The notes beneath the pieces were generated by a model. That model saw nothing but the letters and a program-made list of their open reading frames with translations, was not told the DNA's origin and made no database searches. DNA of 64,000 bases from Candidatus Thermoflexus tengchongensis (GTDB taxonomy: Bacteria > Chloroflexota > Anaerolineae > Thermoflexales > Thermoflexaceae). Location of the stretch: NCBI GenBank assembly GCA_016842085.1, contig JAEVEX010000006.1, positions 1 to 64,000 of the forward strand. Reading direction: 5' to 3'. The position numbers and the translations under genes were made by a program. Position 1 is the stretch's first letter. Every line of letters starts with the position of its first letter. Below are positions 25,702 to 33,976 of the stretch, in pieces.

Positions 25702-26460
25702 ATGATCCCCAATCAGGCCCTGCGTCGGTTACGGAAGGGAGAGGCGACTGTTGGTGCCTGGCTGGGCCTGGGCAGCCCATATGCGGCCGCCCTGATGGCC
25801 CGTATGGGATTTGACTGGCTGGTGGTGGATACGGAGCACAGCCCCTTCGGTTACGATGCGATGGCCCAGAGTGTGATGGCCATCCTCCCCACGGGCACTG
25901 CACCTCTGGTCCGTGTTCCATGGAACGATCTGGTCTGGGTCAAGCTGGCCCTGGACACGGGAGCGCTGGGGATTGTGGTGCCCATGGTCATGAGCGGGGA
26001 AGAGGCTCGACGGGCGGCGGAGGCCGCCCGCTTCCCACCTCGCGGGATCCGCTCGGTGGGGGCCTGGCTGGGACCCCGCCTGCATGGGGAGGATTACCTC
26101 CAGGCCATCGATGAGGAGATCCTGGTGGTGGTCCAGATCGAGCACATCCGGGCGGTGGAACGGGCGGAGGAGATCTGCACGGCGGAGGGGGTGGATGTGG
26201 TCTTCATCGGCCCCAACGACCTGGCTTCCTCGATGGGCCTGCGGGGGACCGATTTTCGGGAGAACCCTGCCTGGGAGGAGGCGGTCCAGACCGTCCTGCG
26301 GGCTGCCCAGCAGGCTGGCCGGCCGGTCGGGATGATGTGTATGTCCATTGAGGAAGCCCTGCAGCGACGGGCCCAGGGGTTCCAGTTCCTGGCGGTTGCT
26401 TCTGATGCTCGTTACATCGAGCAGATGGCCCGGGAGATCCTGCAGCGGTGGCGGGCGTGA
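25702..26460 (+). CDS. HpcH/HpaI family aldolase
   Basis: This 252-residue class II (metal-dependent) aldolase cleaves 2-keto-3-deoxy acids or 4-hydroxy-2-oxo acids to pyruvate and an aldehyde. The motifs WLVVDTEHSPFGYDAMAQ, VQIEHIRAVERAEEI and DVVFIGPNDLASSMG carry the metal-binding Glu and Asp. It starts MIPNQALRRLRKGEATVGAW behind GGGAGGG. The ORF-track start at 25474 is not supported. The exact substrate (dehydro-deoxyglucarate or hydroxy-oxoheptanedioate) is not resolved. Confidence 0.88.
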   Translation: MIPNQALRRLRKGEATVGAWLGLGSPYAAALMARMGFDWLVVDTEHSPFGYDAMAQSVMAILPTGTAPLVRVPWNDLVWVKLALDTGALGIVVPMVMSGEEARRAAEAARFPPRGIRSVGAWLGPRLHGEDYLQAIDEEILVVVQIEHIRAVERAEEICTAEGVDVVFIGPNDLASSMGLRGTDFRENPAWEEAVQTVLRAAQQAGRPVGMMCMSIEEALQRRAQGFQFLAVASDARYIEQMAREILQRWRA

Positions 26461-26488
26461 ACGCTCTACGTATAGAACCTCAACGCAA

Positions 26489-26517
26489 CCGGGCCCGGCG
26501 GCCTTCGCCGGGCCCGG
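26489..26517. terminator. Bidirectional hairpin between aldolase and tRNA-Gln
   Basis: CCGGGCCCGGCG pairs perfectly with CGCCGGGCCCGG around loop GCCTT, lying between converging features. Confidence 0.6.
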
Positions 26518-26521
26518 TCTG

Positions 26522-26593
26522 CTGGGGAGGGAGGACTCGAACCTCCACCCTCGGCTCCAAAGGCCGGTGTCCTGCCCCTTAGACGACTCCCCA
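26522..26593 (-). tRNA. trnQ: tRNA-Gln (TTG anticodon)
   Basis: The minus strand folds into a cloverleaf with acceptor TGGGGAG/CTCCCCA, T arm GGAGG-TTCGAGT-CCTCC, and anticodon loop CTTTGGA giving anticodon TTG (glutamine). The anticodon stem CCGGC/GCCGA has one mismatched end pair. CCA is not encoded. Confidence 0.88.
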
Positions 26594-26643
26594 GCGCTTC
26601 TCTCCCATTATAGCGCGCTCAGGAAGGCCACGCCACTCAGGGT

Positions 26644-27140
26644 GCAGCTTTTGGAGCTTTTGGAGTGCGGTGCCTGGGCACCGCTTTGCACTCCCAAGGG
26701 CGGCGTCGAGCCGCCGCTTTTGGAGCTTTTGGAGTGCGGTGCCTGGGCACCGCTTTGGACTCCAAGAGCGGCGTCGAGCCGCCGCATTCCTAAAAGAACG
26801 TGCGGTGCCTGGGCACCGCTTTGGACTCCCAAGGGCGGCGTCGAGCCGCCGCTTTTGGAGCTTTTGGAGCTTTTGGAGTGCGGTGCCTGGGCACCGCTTT
26901 GGACTCCAAGAGCGGCGTCGAGCCGCCGCATTCCTAAAAGAACGTGCGGTGCCTGGGCACCGCTTTGCACTCCCAAGGGCGGCGTCGAGCCGCCGCTTTT
27001 GGAGCTTTTGGAGTGCGGTGCCTGGGCACCGCTTTGGACTCCAAGAGCGGCGTCGAGCCGCCGCATTCCTAAAAGAACGTGCGGTGCCTGGGCACCGCTT
27101 TGGACTCCCAAGGGCGGCGTCGAGCCGTCGCACTCCTAAA
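26644..27140. repeat. Tandem array of seven double-hairpin repeats
   Basis: GCGGTGCCTGGGCACCGC occurs seven times (starts 26667, 26736, 26802, 26880, 26946, 27015, 27081), each followed by a second palindrome GCGGCGTCGAGCCGCC (last copy GAGCCGTCG). Two subunit types alternate: type I continues CCCAAGGG and ends CTTTTGGAG; type II continues CCAAGAG and ends ATTCCTAAAAGAACGT. Spacings are 69, 66, 78, 66, 69 and 66 bases, all multiples of three, which leaves long spurious ORFs on both strands. It lies between tRNA-Gln and the PCuAC gene. Confidence 0.95.
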
Positions 27141-27152
27141 AGAAAGAAAGAA

Positions 27153-27644
27153 TCAGGGGGCCATCTCCTTCACGGGCACGAGGACAGGGATCTCGCCGCT
27201 CCGCTCGAACCGGAGCGTCATGGTGAACGTCTCCCCCACCTGGAGATCGCGTTTCAGCCCGATCAGCATGACATGAAGCCCGCGGGGCTTAAACTCCACC
27301 CGTCCCCGGGCCGGGATCTCCACGCGGGGGACCGGCTGCATCTTCGCTACATCCCCTTCCATCCGGGTTTCATGGAGCTCCGCCCTTTCGGCCACACCGG
27401 AGGCAGCGCCGATCAGCGCATCGGGCTGATCGCCGTCGTTTACCACCACAAAGTAGACGGCGCTGGTGCTCTCCCCCCCATGGCTCATCCCCTGCCCCAT
27501 TTCATGGCCTATCCCCATCGCCCCGGGGCGAGCCCAGGCATCCTGAACGCGAATCCTCGGGCCGGTGGCCGCTGGAGCCGCGCATGCGGCGACGACAAGG
27601 CCGAGCAGCATCGCGATTGAACGGATGATCCTCGAAGGGAACAT
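27153..27644 (-). CDS. PCuAC-type periplasmic copper chaperone lipoprotein
   Basis: The 163-residue product has a lipoprotein signal (lipobox AAC), a Met/His-rich insert (MGIGHEMGQGMSHGG) and the PCu(A)C copper site with His and Met ligands (HETRMEGDVAKM, then RGLHVMLIGL). These proteins deliver Cu(I) to the CuA site of oxidase subunit II. It is the last gene of the oxidase operon, next to SCO, which fits that job. Confidence 0.92.
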   Translation of the reverse strand: MFPSRIIRSIAMLLGLVVAACAAPAATGPRIRVQDAWARPGAMGIGHEMGQGMSHGGESTSAVYFVVVNDGDQPDALIGAASGVAERAELHETRMEGDVAKMQPVPRVEIPARGRVEFKPRGLHVMLIGLKRDLQVGETFTMTLRFERSGEIPVLVPVKEMAP

Positions 27645-27680
27645 GCTTTTCCCCCGAATGAGATGAGAGAGCGAAACCGA

Positions 27681-28340
27681 TCAAGAGCCGGAGCGCTCCC
27701 GCACCAGGCGTCGGATTTTCTCCATCGCGTCCTTCAGCTCGGTTCGGCTTCCCGGCAGAAGCGCCCGCACCCGCCCCTGGCGGTCCACCAGGAAGATGCG
27801 ATCGGTGTGGTTGATGAAGTAAGTCACCTCGTTGCTGGAGGCCTCGGGTGTCGCCGCAGCGGGCGTGCCGTGGATGACATACACTCGCTCCGTGTAGATC
27901 CCCAGGACCTCCGTCAGGTGGCGGATGGTGGACGGATCCCCGGTGAGGAAAGCCCAGTTCGTGAAATCCACCTTACGGGCCCGGGCGTAGCGGCGCAGGA
28001 CCTCCGGCGTGTCCCGTTCGGGATCAAAGGTGATGGTGACGAAGAAAACCTGATCCGACAGACCCTCGGCGGCGACCTGTTCCTGGATCTCCCGCATCCG
28101 GGCGGTGATCAGGGGGCAGACATCCGGGCAATGGGTGTAGATCATCCCCAGGACCACCACCTTGCCCCGGGTCTGGCCCAGCCAGAAGGTGTGGCCCTCC
28201 TGGTCCGTGAACGGCCAGTCCGGGATGGTCATATAGACCGGGAGGGATTCCGCCCGGGCGTCCAGGGCGATCTTCACGGCCCCCGCAGCGGCGACAAAAA
28301 GCAGGCCAATTCCAACTCCCAACCAGAACCAGCGCGGCAT
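27681..28340 (-). CDS. SCO1/SenC family copper chaperone
   Basis: The 219-residue thioredoxin-fold protein has an N-terminal membrane anchor (residues 4-22), the CPDVC copper/redox motif, and the third copper ligand His in YFINHTDRIFLVD. SCO proteins mature the CuA centre of cytochrome oxidases. It follows the subunit I gene in the same operon. Confidence 0.94.
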   Translation of the reverse strand: MPRWFWLGVGIGLLFVAAAGAVKIALDARAESLPVYMTIPDWPFTDQEGHTFWLGQTRGKVVVLGMIYTHCPDVCPLITARMREIQEQVAAEGLSDQVFFVTITFDPERDTPEVLRRYARARKVDFTNWAFLTGDPSTIRHLTEVLGIYTERVYVIHGTPAAATPEASSNEVTYFINHTDRIFLVDRQGRVRALLPGSRTELKDAMEKIRRLVRERSGS

Positions 28341-28422
28341 TCTATTCAGGCCTCCTTGTGGGACCAGCCCCAGGGAATCCTTCGCTTCTCCTTATGGCCT
28401 GAAGGACCACATTACCTGAATT

Positions 28423-30072
28423 TTACCGGATTGGCGCCGGATTGGAAGGCAGGAACCCGTAGGCGGAGAACGGTGAAGTCTGAAGCACCTGGGTGAGCAC
28501 CGGCGTATAGGAGATCACGATCAGGACGGCGGCCACGGCCAGCCAGACCCGCCAGCGCTCGAAGGCGATGGGTGCGTCCGCGGCGGTGTGCAGGGCTTCG
28601 GCCATCGGCACCTCCACCCGGGCTGGTTGCCGGGAGAACCACAGGGTCATCGCCATATTCAGCAGGAACAGCACGCCGGCGATGAACATCAGGGCCCCGC
28701 CCACTGCCGCCATGATCAGGAAGGGCATCCACTCCGGCAACAGATACGGCGAGAATCCCAGATTCGTCCGCCGGGGCTCCCCTTCCAGCCCACCCCGCAT
28801 CATCCCCACCGCAAAGATCAGCACGCCGATGAACCACAGATACATGTTCGCCAGGGCCACCTTCCGGCTCCACAGGGCTCGGCCGGTGAGATAGGGAACC
28901 AGCCATGTGGCCATGGCCATGAAGGTCAGGGTCACCGCCGTGCCCACAGTAAGGTGCAGGTGGCCGGGGACCCAGGAGGTGTTGTGGACCACCAGGTTGA
29001 CGTTGTAAGAGGCGTTGACGATGCCGCTGATCCCGCCGAAGACGAAAGCGATCATGGAGAGCGTTGCGCCGGCAAAGGCCGGCTCATCCCACGGAAGCCG
29101 GAAGATCCAGTCGATCCATCCCCGTCCGCCCCGCTGTCGCCCCGCATATTCCAGAGAGGCCATCAGGTTGAAGGCGGTCAGCAGGCTGGGGATGGTCACC
29201 AGGAACGTCCCGAAGGCGTGCAGCAGCTTCCACTCCTGCCCGATGGCCGGGTCGGTGTATTGATGATGCACTCCGATGGGGGTGGAAAAGATCAGCAACA
29301 TGAGGAAGGCCAGGCGGGCCATCGGATCGCTATACAGCTTGCCGCCCGCCAGCCGGGGGACCATCGTATACCAGACCACGTAGGCGGGTAGCAGCCAGAA
29401 ATAAACCAGCGGGTGCCCGAAATACCAGAACAGGGTCCGGGCCAGCATCGGGTTGGTCTGCTTGACCAGGCCCAGAGACCACGGGAGCAGCAGGAAGAGA
29501 ACTTCGATGGCGACCCCGAGGGTGGCGATATACCAGAGGACGAAAACCACAATAGAGCCGAAGGCCATCAGCGGGGTGCGCTGCCCAGGGTTTTCCCGTC
29601 GCCAGGCGACATACGTGAGGATCAGGTTGGCCCCGCTGACCCAGGAGCCCACGATGAGTAGGGTGGCACCCAGGTAGAAGGCCGGGTGAGCCATCAGGGG
29701 CGGATAGAACGTGTAGAGGACGTTCGCCTGACGGGTGAGGATGGCGTAGCCGGCGGCGGCAACCCCTACGGTCATCAGCCCGAAGCCGGTCCACCCCAGG
29801 GCCAGGCTGTAAAGGGGTCGCCCCAGGGAAGCCCGCACGGCCACGGTGAGCAGGGCCACGATGTTGAAGGTGGTCCACACCAGGGCGTTCAGCACCCCAT
29901 GGAAAGTCAGGCCCTGGTAGTAATCATACCAGGGCATGGGTGGCAGCAGCTTCGCCCGGCTCAGGGCCTGGAGCAGGCCGAAGAAGATGCCGACCGCGAT
30001 GGCGATATAAGCAATGTAAAGATGCCAGCGGATCAATCGTTTTTCGCTCTCAGGCATTGCGAGGGCTCCCAT
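28423..30072 (-). CDS. Cytochrome c oxidase subunit I, B-type (ba3-like)
   Basis: The 549-residue protein is a heme-copper oxygen reductase with about 13 membrane helices. Visible ligands are the low-spin heme His (TFHGVLNAL), the CuB/active-site segment (WYFGHPLVYFWLLPAYVVWY with the His-Tyr pair), the paired His (GVHHQYTD), and the heme-binding HLHLTVG. The small size of subunits II and IIa and the subunit I sequence place it with ba3-type enzymes of thermophiles. ATG 30072 has GGGAGGTCGCT before it; the ORF track starts 21 codons earlier. Confidence 0.93.
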   Translation of the reverse strand: MGALAMPESEKRLIRWHLYIAYIAIAVGIFFGLLQALSRAKLLPPMPWYDYYQGLTFHGVLNALVWTTFNIVALLTVAVRASLGRPLYSLALGWTGFGLMTVGVAAAGYAILTRQANVLYTFYPPLMAHPAFYLGATLLIVGSWVSGANLILTYVAWRRENPGQRTPLMAFGSIVVFVLWYIATLGVAIEVLFLLLPWSLGLVKQTNPMLARTLFWYFGHPLVYFWLLPAYVVWYTMVPRLAGGKLYSDPMARLAFLMLLIFSTPIGVHHQYTDPAIGQEWKLLHAFGTFLVTIPSLLTAFNLMASLEYAGRQRGGRGWIDWIFRLPWDEPAFAGATLSMIAFVFGGISGIVNASYNVNLVVHNTSWVPGHLHLTVGTAVTLTFMAMATWLVPYLTGRALWSRKVALANMYLWFIGVLIFAVGMMRGGLEGEPRRTNLGFSPYLLPEWMPFLIMAAVGGALMFIAGVLFLLNMAMTLWFSRQPARVEVPMAEALHTAADAPIAFERWRVWLAVAAVLIVISYTPVLTQVLQTSPFSAYGFLPSNPAPIR

Positions 30073-30216
30073 AGCGACCTCCCAATGGCTGGAACTCATG
30101 ATTGGGGTCCTCCCGCGCACTCGATCAGCGATCATGTTGCCGGGAGGGTGACCATGCTGCTATCGGCTTGTCGTGATCTTTTCCCTCCTCGCCGCGGAGG
30201 TGAAGGAGCGTTCCGC

Positions 30217-30594
30217 TTACAGGGCTTTGCGGATGATGTCGGTCACCGAGATCACCCCCAGCAGGCGTTCCCGGATCACCGGCGCGCGCCGGATCCCGGT
30301 GAGGGCGAAGAGACGGGCCACGTTCTCCACCGAGAGATCGGGGTTCACCACAATGCACGGCTTGGTCATGATCTCCCGGACCAGCACGGACTGCGGGCTC
30401 AGGCCCTGGGCGACGACCTTGTAGACAATGTCGGTCTCCGTGACGATACCGTAGGCGTCCTCCTCATTGGCCCGCTCGACGATGAGGGCCCGCAGGCCTT
30501 TCTCCTTCATCAGGGCCACGGCCTCTGCGACCGTGGCGGAGGGCTCAATGGTGACCACCTCGGTGGTCATGATGTCCTTCGCTTTCAGCCCCAT
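30217..30594 (-). CDS. CBS-domain protein
   Basis: This 125-residue protein consists of a pair of CBS motifs (IMTTEVVTIEPSATVAEAV and IMTKPCIVVNPDLSVENV), with the nucleotide-binding ITETD-like ending (GIVTETDIVYKV; GVISVTDIIRKA). CBS pairs bind adenine nucleotides and sense energy state. Its position inside the oxidase operon suggests a link to respiration. A GGGGG-containing site precedes its ATG. Confidence 0.9.
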   Translation of the reverse strand: MGLKAKDIMTTEVVTIEPSATVAEAVALMKEKGLRALIVERANEEDAYGIVTETDIVYKVVAQGLSPQSVLVREIMTKPCIVVNPDLSVENVARLFALTGIRRAPVIRERLLGVISVTDIIRKAL

Positions 30595-30616
30595 GGCGCA
30601 CCCCCTGTGTGCGGTC

Positions 30617-31132
30617 TTAACGGGCCCAGCATGCCAGCGCCGAGGCCATTGCCCGCGGTGTCGGGAGAGAAGGCCCCTCCGCCGTCCGCGGCTCGACGAT
30701 CACCTTCGCTGACATCGCGTGATGGCCCAGTCCGCAATACTCATGGCAGACGATCAGATATTCCCCAGGTTGATCGAAACGGGCCTGCGCCCGGTTCACC
30801 ACGCCCGGCACGGCCATCATGTTGACGTTGGTGTTGAGGATCTTGAAGCCGTGCTGGACATCTTTGCTGGTCAGGTTGAAGGTGACGGTGGAGCCTGCGG
30901 GGATTCGGATCTCGCGGGGATTAAAGAGCCACATTTGGGCGACCACGTTCACCACATACTGGCCTGGAGCAACTTCCACCACAGCGGGCTGATCGAAGGG
31001 CGGGATATCCGTGACACAGGTGGGCACGCGGATCCCCAGGCCGAAGGCGCCGATGACAATGGCGACGAAGAAAGCGGTCATCAATAAACCAGCCCCAAAG
31101 ATAGCGGTGCGTTCAAACGGATCTTTCACCAT
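30617..31132 (-). CDS. Cytochrome c oxidase subunit II (ba3-type)
   Basis: The 171-residue protein has a single N-terminal helix (residues 12-33) and a cupredoxin domain with the CuA site: His in DVQHGFKI, then CHEYCGLGHHAM (CxxxCxxxHxxM). It receives electrons from a cytochrome c or blue-copper donor. The single helix and short form match B-type oxidases. GGAGGTCCGGC precedes the ATG. Confidence 0.93.
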   Translation of the reverse strand: MVKDPFERTAIFGAGLLMTAFFVAIVIGAFGLGIRVPTCVTDIPPFDQPAVVEVAPGQYVVNVVAQMWLFNPREIRIPAGSTVTFNLTSKDVQHGFKILNTNVNMMAVPGVVNRAQARFDQPGEYLIVCHEYCGLGHHAMSAKVIVEPRTAEGPSLPTPRAMASALACWAR

Positions 31133-31172
31133 GCCGGACCTCCTGGGATTAGCCAGATGACGCGTGAAGGAT

Positions 31173-31298
31173 TCAGAAAGCGGTCATCCCTCGAGGAAGC
31201 AGGATGGTGAGATACAGGCCGAACCACATGGCAGCGAACAGCAAAATCATGCCGAGGAACAAAAGCAAAGCGGCGCGGGGCTGGAACGTCTCGTGCAT
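31173..31298 (-). CDS. Oxidase subunit IIa-like small membrane protein
   Basis: A 41-residue ORF (MHETFQPRAALLLFLGMILL...) has one membrane helix and starts behind AAAGGAGG. B-type oxidases carry a one-helix subunit IIa that replaces the first helix of subunit II; its gene usually lies just before subunit II, as here. It is too short for its own ORF-track entry and is merged in 31173-31526. Confidence 0.8.
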   Translation of the reverse strand: MHETFQPRAALLLFLGMILLFAAMWFGLYLTILLPRGMTAF

Positions 31299-31338
31299 CC
31301 TTCGCCTCCTTTCCCGGTATTCTGGAAATAGGCAACAC

Positions 31339-31839
31339 TCACCGGATCTCCAGCGTTTGAGCTGTGAGGGTCTCTGGAACCGATGGGACGGCAGTGCCGT
31401 TGGTCCCATTACGGGATTGCATCGCCCGGATCTGACGTCCCCTCTCCGCCACCTGGGCGAAAGTCGTGGAGCCCAGAAGTTGCTGGAGGTAGGCCTGGGC
31501 CTGGGCCCAGATGGGGTGGATGGCACAGAAGCTCCAGCGCGGGCAGAGGTGGGGTTCCCGGGAGCAGCGATTCAGGCGGATGGGGCCTTCCATGGCTTCC
31601 AGGACCTCCAGCAGGGTGATCGATTCCGCCGGCCGGGCCAGCCGCACCCCACCCCGCCGACCCCGGCTGGCTTCAATAAAGCCTGCCGTGCAGAGATCCC
31701 GGATGATCTTTTGCAGAAACGCATACGGGATCGCCTGTCGCCGCGCGATATCCCGGGCCCGAGCGCGCATCCCCGGCGGGAGCATCGCCAGATCCAGGAT
31801 CACCCGCATCGCATAATCGGCCCGCCGACTGATCTCCAT
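31339..31839 (-). CDS. Rrf2-family Fe-S transcriptional regulator
   Basis: The 166-residue product starts MEISRRADYAMRVILDLAML behind GAGGGGCG and has the Rrf2 winged helix and three cysteines (CSREPHLCPRWSFC), the Fe-S ligand pattern of NsrR/IscR-type regulators. It heads the ba3 oxidase operon and probably controls it in response to oxygen, NO or Fe-S status. The ORF-track start at 31968 is too long. The signal sensed is not known. Confidence 0.9.
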   Translation of the reverse strand: MEISRRADYAMRVILDLAMLPPGMRARARDIARRQAIPYAFLQKIIRDLCTAGFIEASRGRRGGVRLARPAESITLLEVLEAMEGPIRLNRCSREPHLCPRWSFCAIHPIWAQAQAYLQQLLGSTTFAQVAERGRQIRAMQSRNGTNGTAVPSVPETLTAQTLEIR

Positions 31840-31946
31840 CGCCCCTCCTGTGAAATTCGGACATTGTGGACCCGCATGGTCCGCTTTGAGGATAGGCCCC
31901 TTCTGGCATGGACGAGTAGTGTCATTCCTCACAGATTCGTAATGAG

Positions 31947-31961
31947 GGGGATCATATCCCC
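31947..31961. promoter_or_regulatory. Inverted repeat upstream of Rrf2 operon
   Basis: GGGGAT-CAT-ATCCCC is a perfect 6-bp inverted repeat about 110 bases before the rrf2 start. It could be an operator for the Rrf2 protein. No direct evidence exists, and the spacing to a promoter is not clear. Confidence 0.35.
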
Positions 31962-32193
31962 TTGCCAACCCGGAGGTCCGGGGGCAGGGCCTCTCGGGGA
32001 GCTTTCTGGGGGCCGGTCAGGGCGCTAAGGGTTGCGCTGCTGACCTCGAGGGGCTTCTGGGGCTGGCCCGGCTCCCGGGGCGGCCGGGCCACCAACGGGG
32101 AGGGGCCATCCTGTTTCCCCGAACTGGAGCTCAACGGCGTGAGTCCCGATTAAAATAGACGTAACCTGTCTGCGGGGTCGTGGATGAACGCGA

Positions 32194-32280
32194 CGGGGCG
32201 GGATGTTCGGTCGACATGGCTGGCTCGCAAGCGAGCGCCTCTGGAGCCGAACGGTGCGAACCCTGCCTGGGAGAGCCCCG
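32194..32280 (+). ncRNA. Candidate structured RNA or leader element
   Basis: Nested pairings give a three-way-junction shape. The outer stem CGGGGC/GCCCCG closes a long arm GTTCGG/CCGAAC capped by GCTCG-CAAG-CGAGC, plus a short CCC-TGCCT-GGG hairpin. It lies in the 728-base gap between the divergent rrf2 gene and the CpXC gene (+), which otherwise holds no gene. It may be a small RNA or part of the CpXC gene leader. I do not match it to a known riboswitch. Confidence 0.4.
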
Positions 32281-32308
32281 CTGTTGATTCGGGTCTATGC
32301 GAGGGCAG

Positions 32309-32324
32309 GTTGCGTTAAAATTAA
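32309..32324 (+). promoter_or_regulatory. Shared GTTGCGTTAAAAT motif (copy 1, CpXC gene)
   Basis: GTTGCGTTAAAATTAA on the plus strand, 244 bases before the CpXC gene. The same 13-16 bases occur upstream of two minus-strand units (38781-38796 and 43167-43179). TAAAAT could be a -10 box. Confidence 0.45.
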
Positions 32325-32567
32325 CCCGGTACCGTTCCTCCCTGGCTGTTTCTCTTGACGGAAGCAGGTCGGTGGATAATGGCTGCCTGGGCCCCTTATC
32401 TTGTTAAAGGTGATCCGGTTGATCTCCATCCGGGCGCTTTTGGGGAGGAAGGAGGGGGGAATATGCTGTCCCATCTCCTCGATCGGAGCCCAGCGGCGTA
32501 AGCCTTACTTCAAACCGGATGCCGGGGGGAATAGAGGCCTTCCATGATTCAGATCAGGAGGAATGGC

Positions 32568-33938
32568 ATGCCCTTTCCACCCACCCCGATGACCATTCGC
32601 TGTCCTTTCTGCGGCCAACCCGTTCAGGTTCAGGTTCGCCAGATCATCGACGTTTCCGAAGAGCCCCATCTGAAGCGGCTGCTTCTCACGGGTCGTCTGA
32701 ACTCCTTTGTCTGCCCCCGATGCGGCAACCGGGTGAGCTTCGCGGCGCCTTTCCTTTATCACGACCCGGAGAAGGAGCTCGCCCTCGTGTTCATCCCGAT
32801 CCAGGCGAACCTGAAGGAGGTGGATCGCCAGCGGATCGTTGGGCAGCTCACGGATGCGATCCTGCGACAGCTGCCCCGGGAGAAGCGCAGGGCCTATTTG
32901 CTTCAGCCGAAGGAGTTCTTCACCATCCAGAGCCTCCTGGAGGCGATCCTCCGGGCCGACGGCTACACGGATGAGGATCTTAAGGCGATGGAGGAGCGGA
33001 CGCTCCTCCTGCAGCGGATCCTGAACACCAGGCGCATGGAGGACGTGGAGGAACTGATCCGGGAGAATGCGGAGAAAATCGACGCGGAGTTCTTCCGCCT
33101 CTTCCATGAAGCGCTGACGACCGTCCAGGAGGAGGGATCAGCGGAGGAGTTCGCCCGGATCATGGCGATTCGAGACCGCCTGCTTGAGCTGACGCCTTAC
33201 GGGCAGACCGTTCGTTCCCGAACGCAGATCATTGAGAAATTCACCCGTGCGCCCAGCGGCGAGACCCTGCTGGAAGCCCTCCTGGAGGCACCGGATCCGG
33301 AGACCCGCCAGACGCTGGTGGCGCTGGGCCGTCCCTTCCTGGATTATCGCTTCTTCCAGAACCTGACCCGTCGGATCGAGGAGGCGGAAGCGGCTGGTCG
33401 GCAGGAGGAAGCCGAGCGCCTTGTGGCCCTGCGCCGGGAGATCCTGGAGGCCCGGGAGGCGGTCGACCAGGAGGTCCGTCGGATCTACGAAGAGCGGGCC
33501 CGCCTGATCCGGGAACTGCTGAGCGCTCCTTCTGAACGGGAGCTGCAGGAACGCCTGATCCAGCGCATCGCGGAGATCGATAACATCTTCTTCGATGTGC
33601 TCCAGATGAACATCGAGGCCGCGCTGGAGGCGGGCGATACCCGACTGGCTCAGGCGTTGAACCTGCTGGGGCAGATCGCCATGGCGATCCTCCAGCAGAC
33701 GCTGCCGCCGGAGCTCCGGCTGCTGAATGTCTTGCTGAACGCCCGCTCGGAGGAACAGCGCCGACAGATTCTGGAACGAAACCGCCGGTTGTTGACGCCG
33801 GAGTTCCAGCAGTGGTTGCAACAAATGGAGGCCCGGATGCGGGAGGAGGGCCGGGCGGAGATGGCGGAACAGATCGCTGCCATCCGTTCCCTGGCTGAGC
33901 AGGTGGCGGCCACCCCCGCTATCCTTCGGCCTTCGTAA
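32568..33938 (+). CDS. CpXC-domain protein with long coiled coil
   Basis: The 456-residue protein starts MPFPPTPMTIRCPFCGQPVQ behind CAGGAGGAA. The N-terminal CpXC domain has two CPxC pairs (CPFC, CPRC), likely binding zinc, and the conserved HLKRLLLTGRLNSFVC. From about residue 140 the rest is Glu/Arg/Leu-rich helix, probably coiled coil (RRIEEAEAAGRQEEAERLVA). No enzyme motif is visible. Function unknown. CpXC proteins are common in Chloroflexota. Confidence 0.8.
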   Translation: MPFPPTPMTIRCPFCGQPVQVQVRQIIDVSEEPHLKRLLLTGRLNSFVCPRCGNRVSFAAPFLYHDPEKELALVFIPIQANLKEVDRQRIVGQLTDAILRQLPREKRRAYLLQPKEFFTIQSLLEAILRADGYTDEDLKAMEERTLLLQRILNTRRMEDVEELIRENAEKIDAEFFRLFHEALTTVQEEGSAEEFARIMAIRDRLLELTPYGQTVRSRTQIIEKFTRAPSGETLLEALLEAPDPETRQTLVALGRPFLDYRFFQNLTRRIEEAEAAGRQEEAERLVALRREILEAREAVDQEVRRIYEERARLIRELLSAPSERELQERLIQRIAEIDNIFFDVLQMNIEAALEAGDTRLAQALNLLGQIAMAILQQTLPPELRLLNVLLNARSEEQRRQILERNRRLLTPEFQQWLQQMEARMREEGRAEMAEQIAAIRSLAEQVAATPAILRPS

Positions 33939-33976
33939 CGGAGGCGGAAGCCTGTTTTCCCGTAAGGATCTCCAGT

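Noticed and set aside
26644-27140. CRISPR array
   Set aside because: The regions between repeats are also repeated rather than unique spacers, and no cas genes are present.
26348-27620. Several long ORFs across the hairpin array
   Set aside because: They stay open only because the repeat spacing is a multiple of three; the translations are repeats of palindromes and run into unrelated sequence.
32354-32383. Promoter TTGACG...GATAAT before the CpXC gene
   Set aside because: The spacer is only about 14 bases, too short for a normal sigma-70 promoter.
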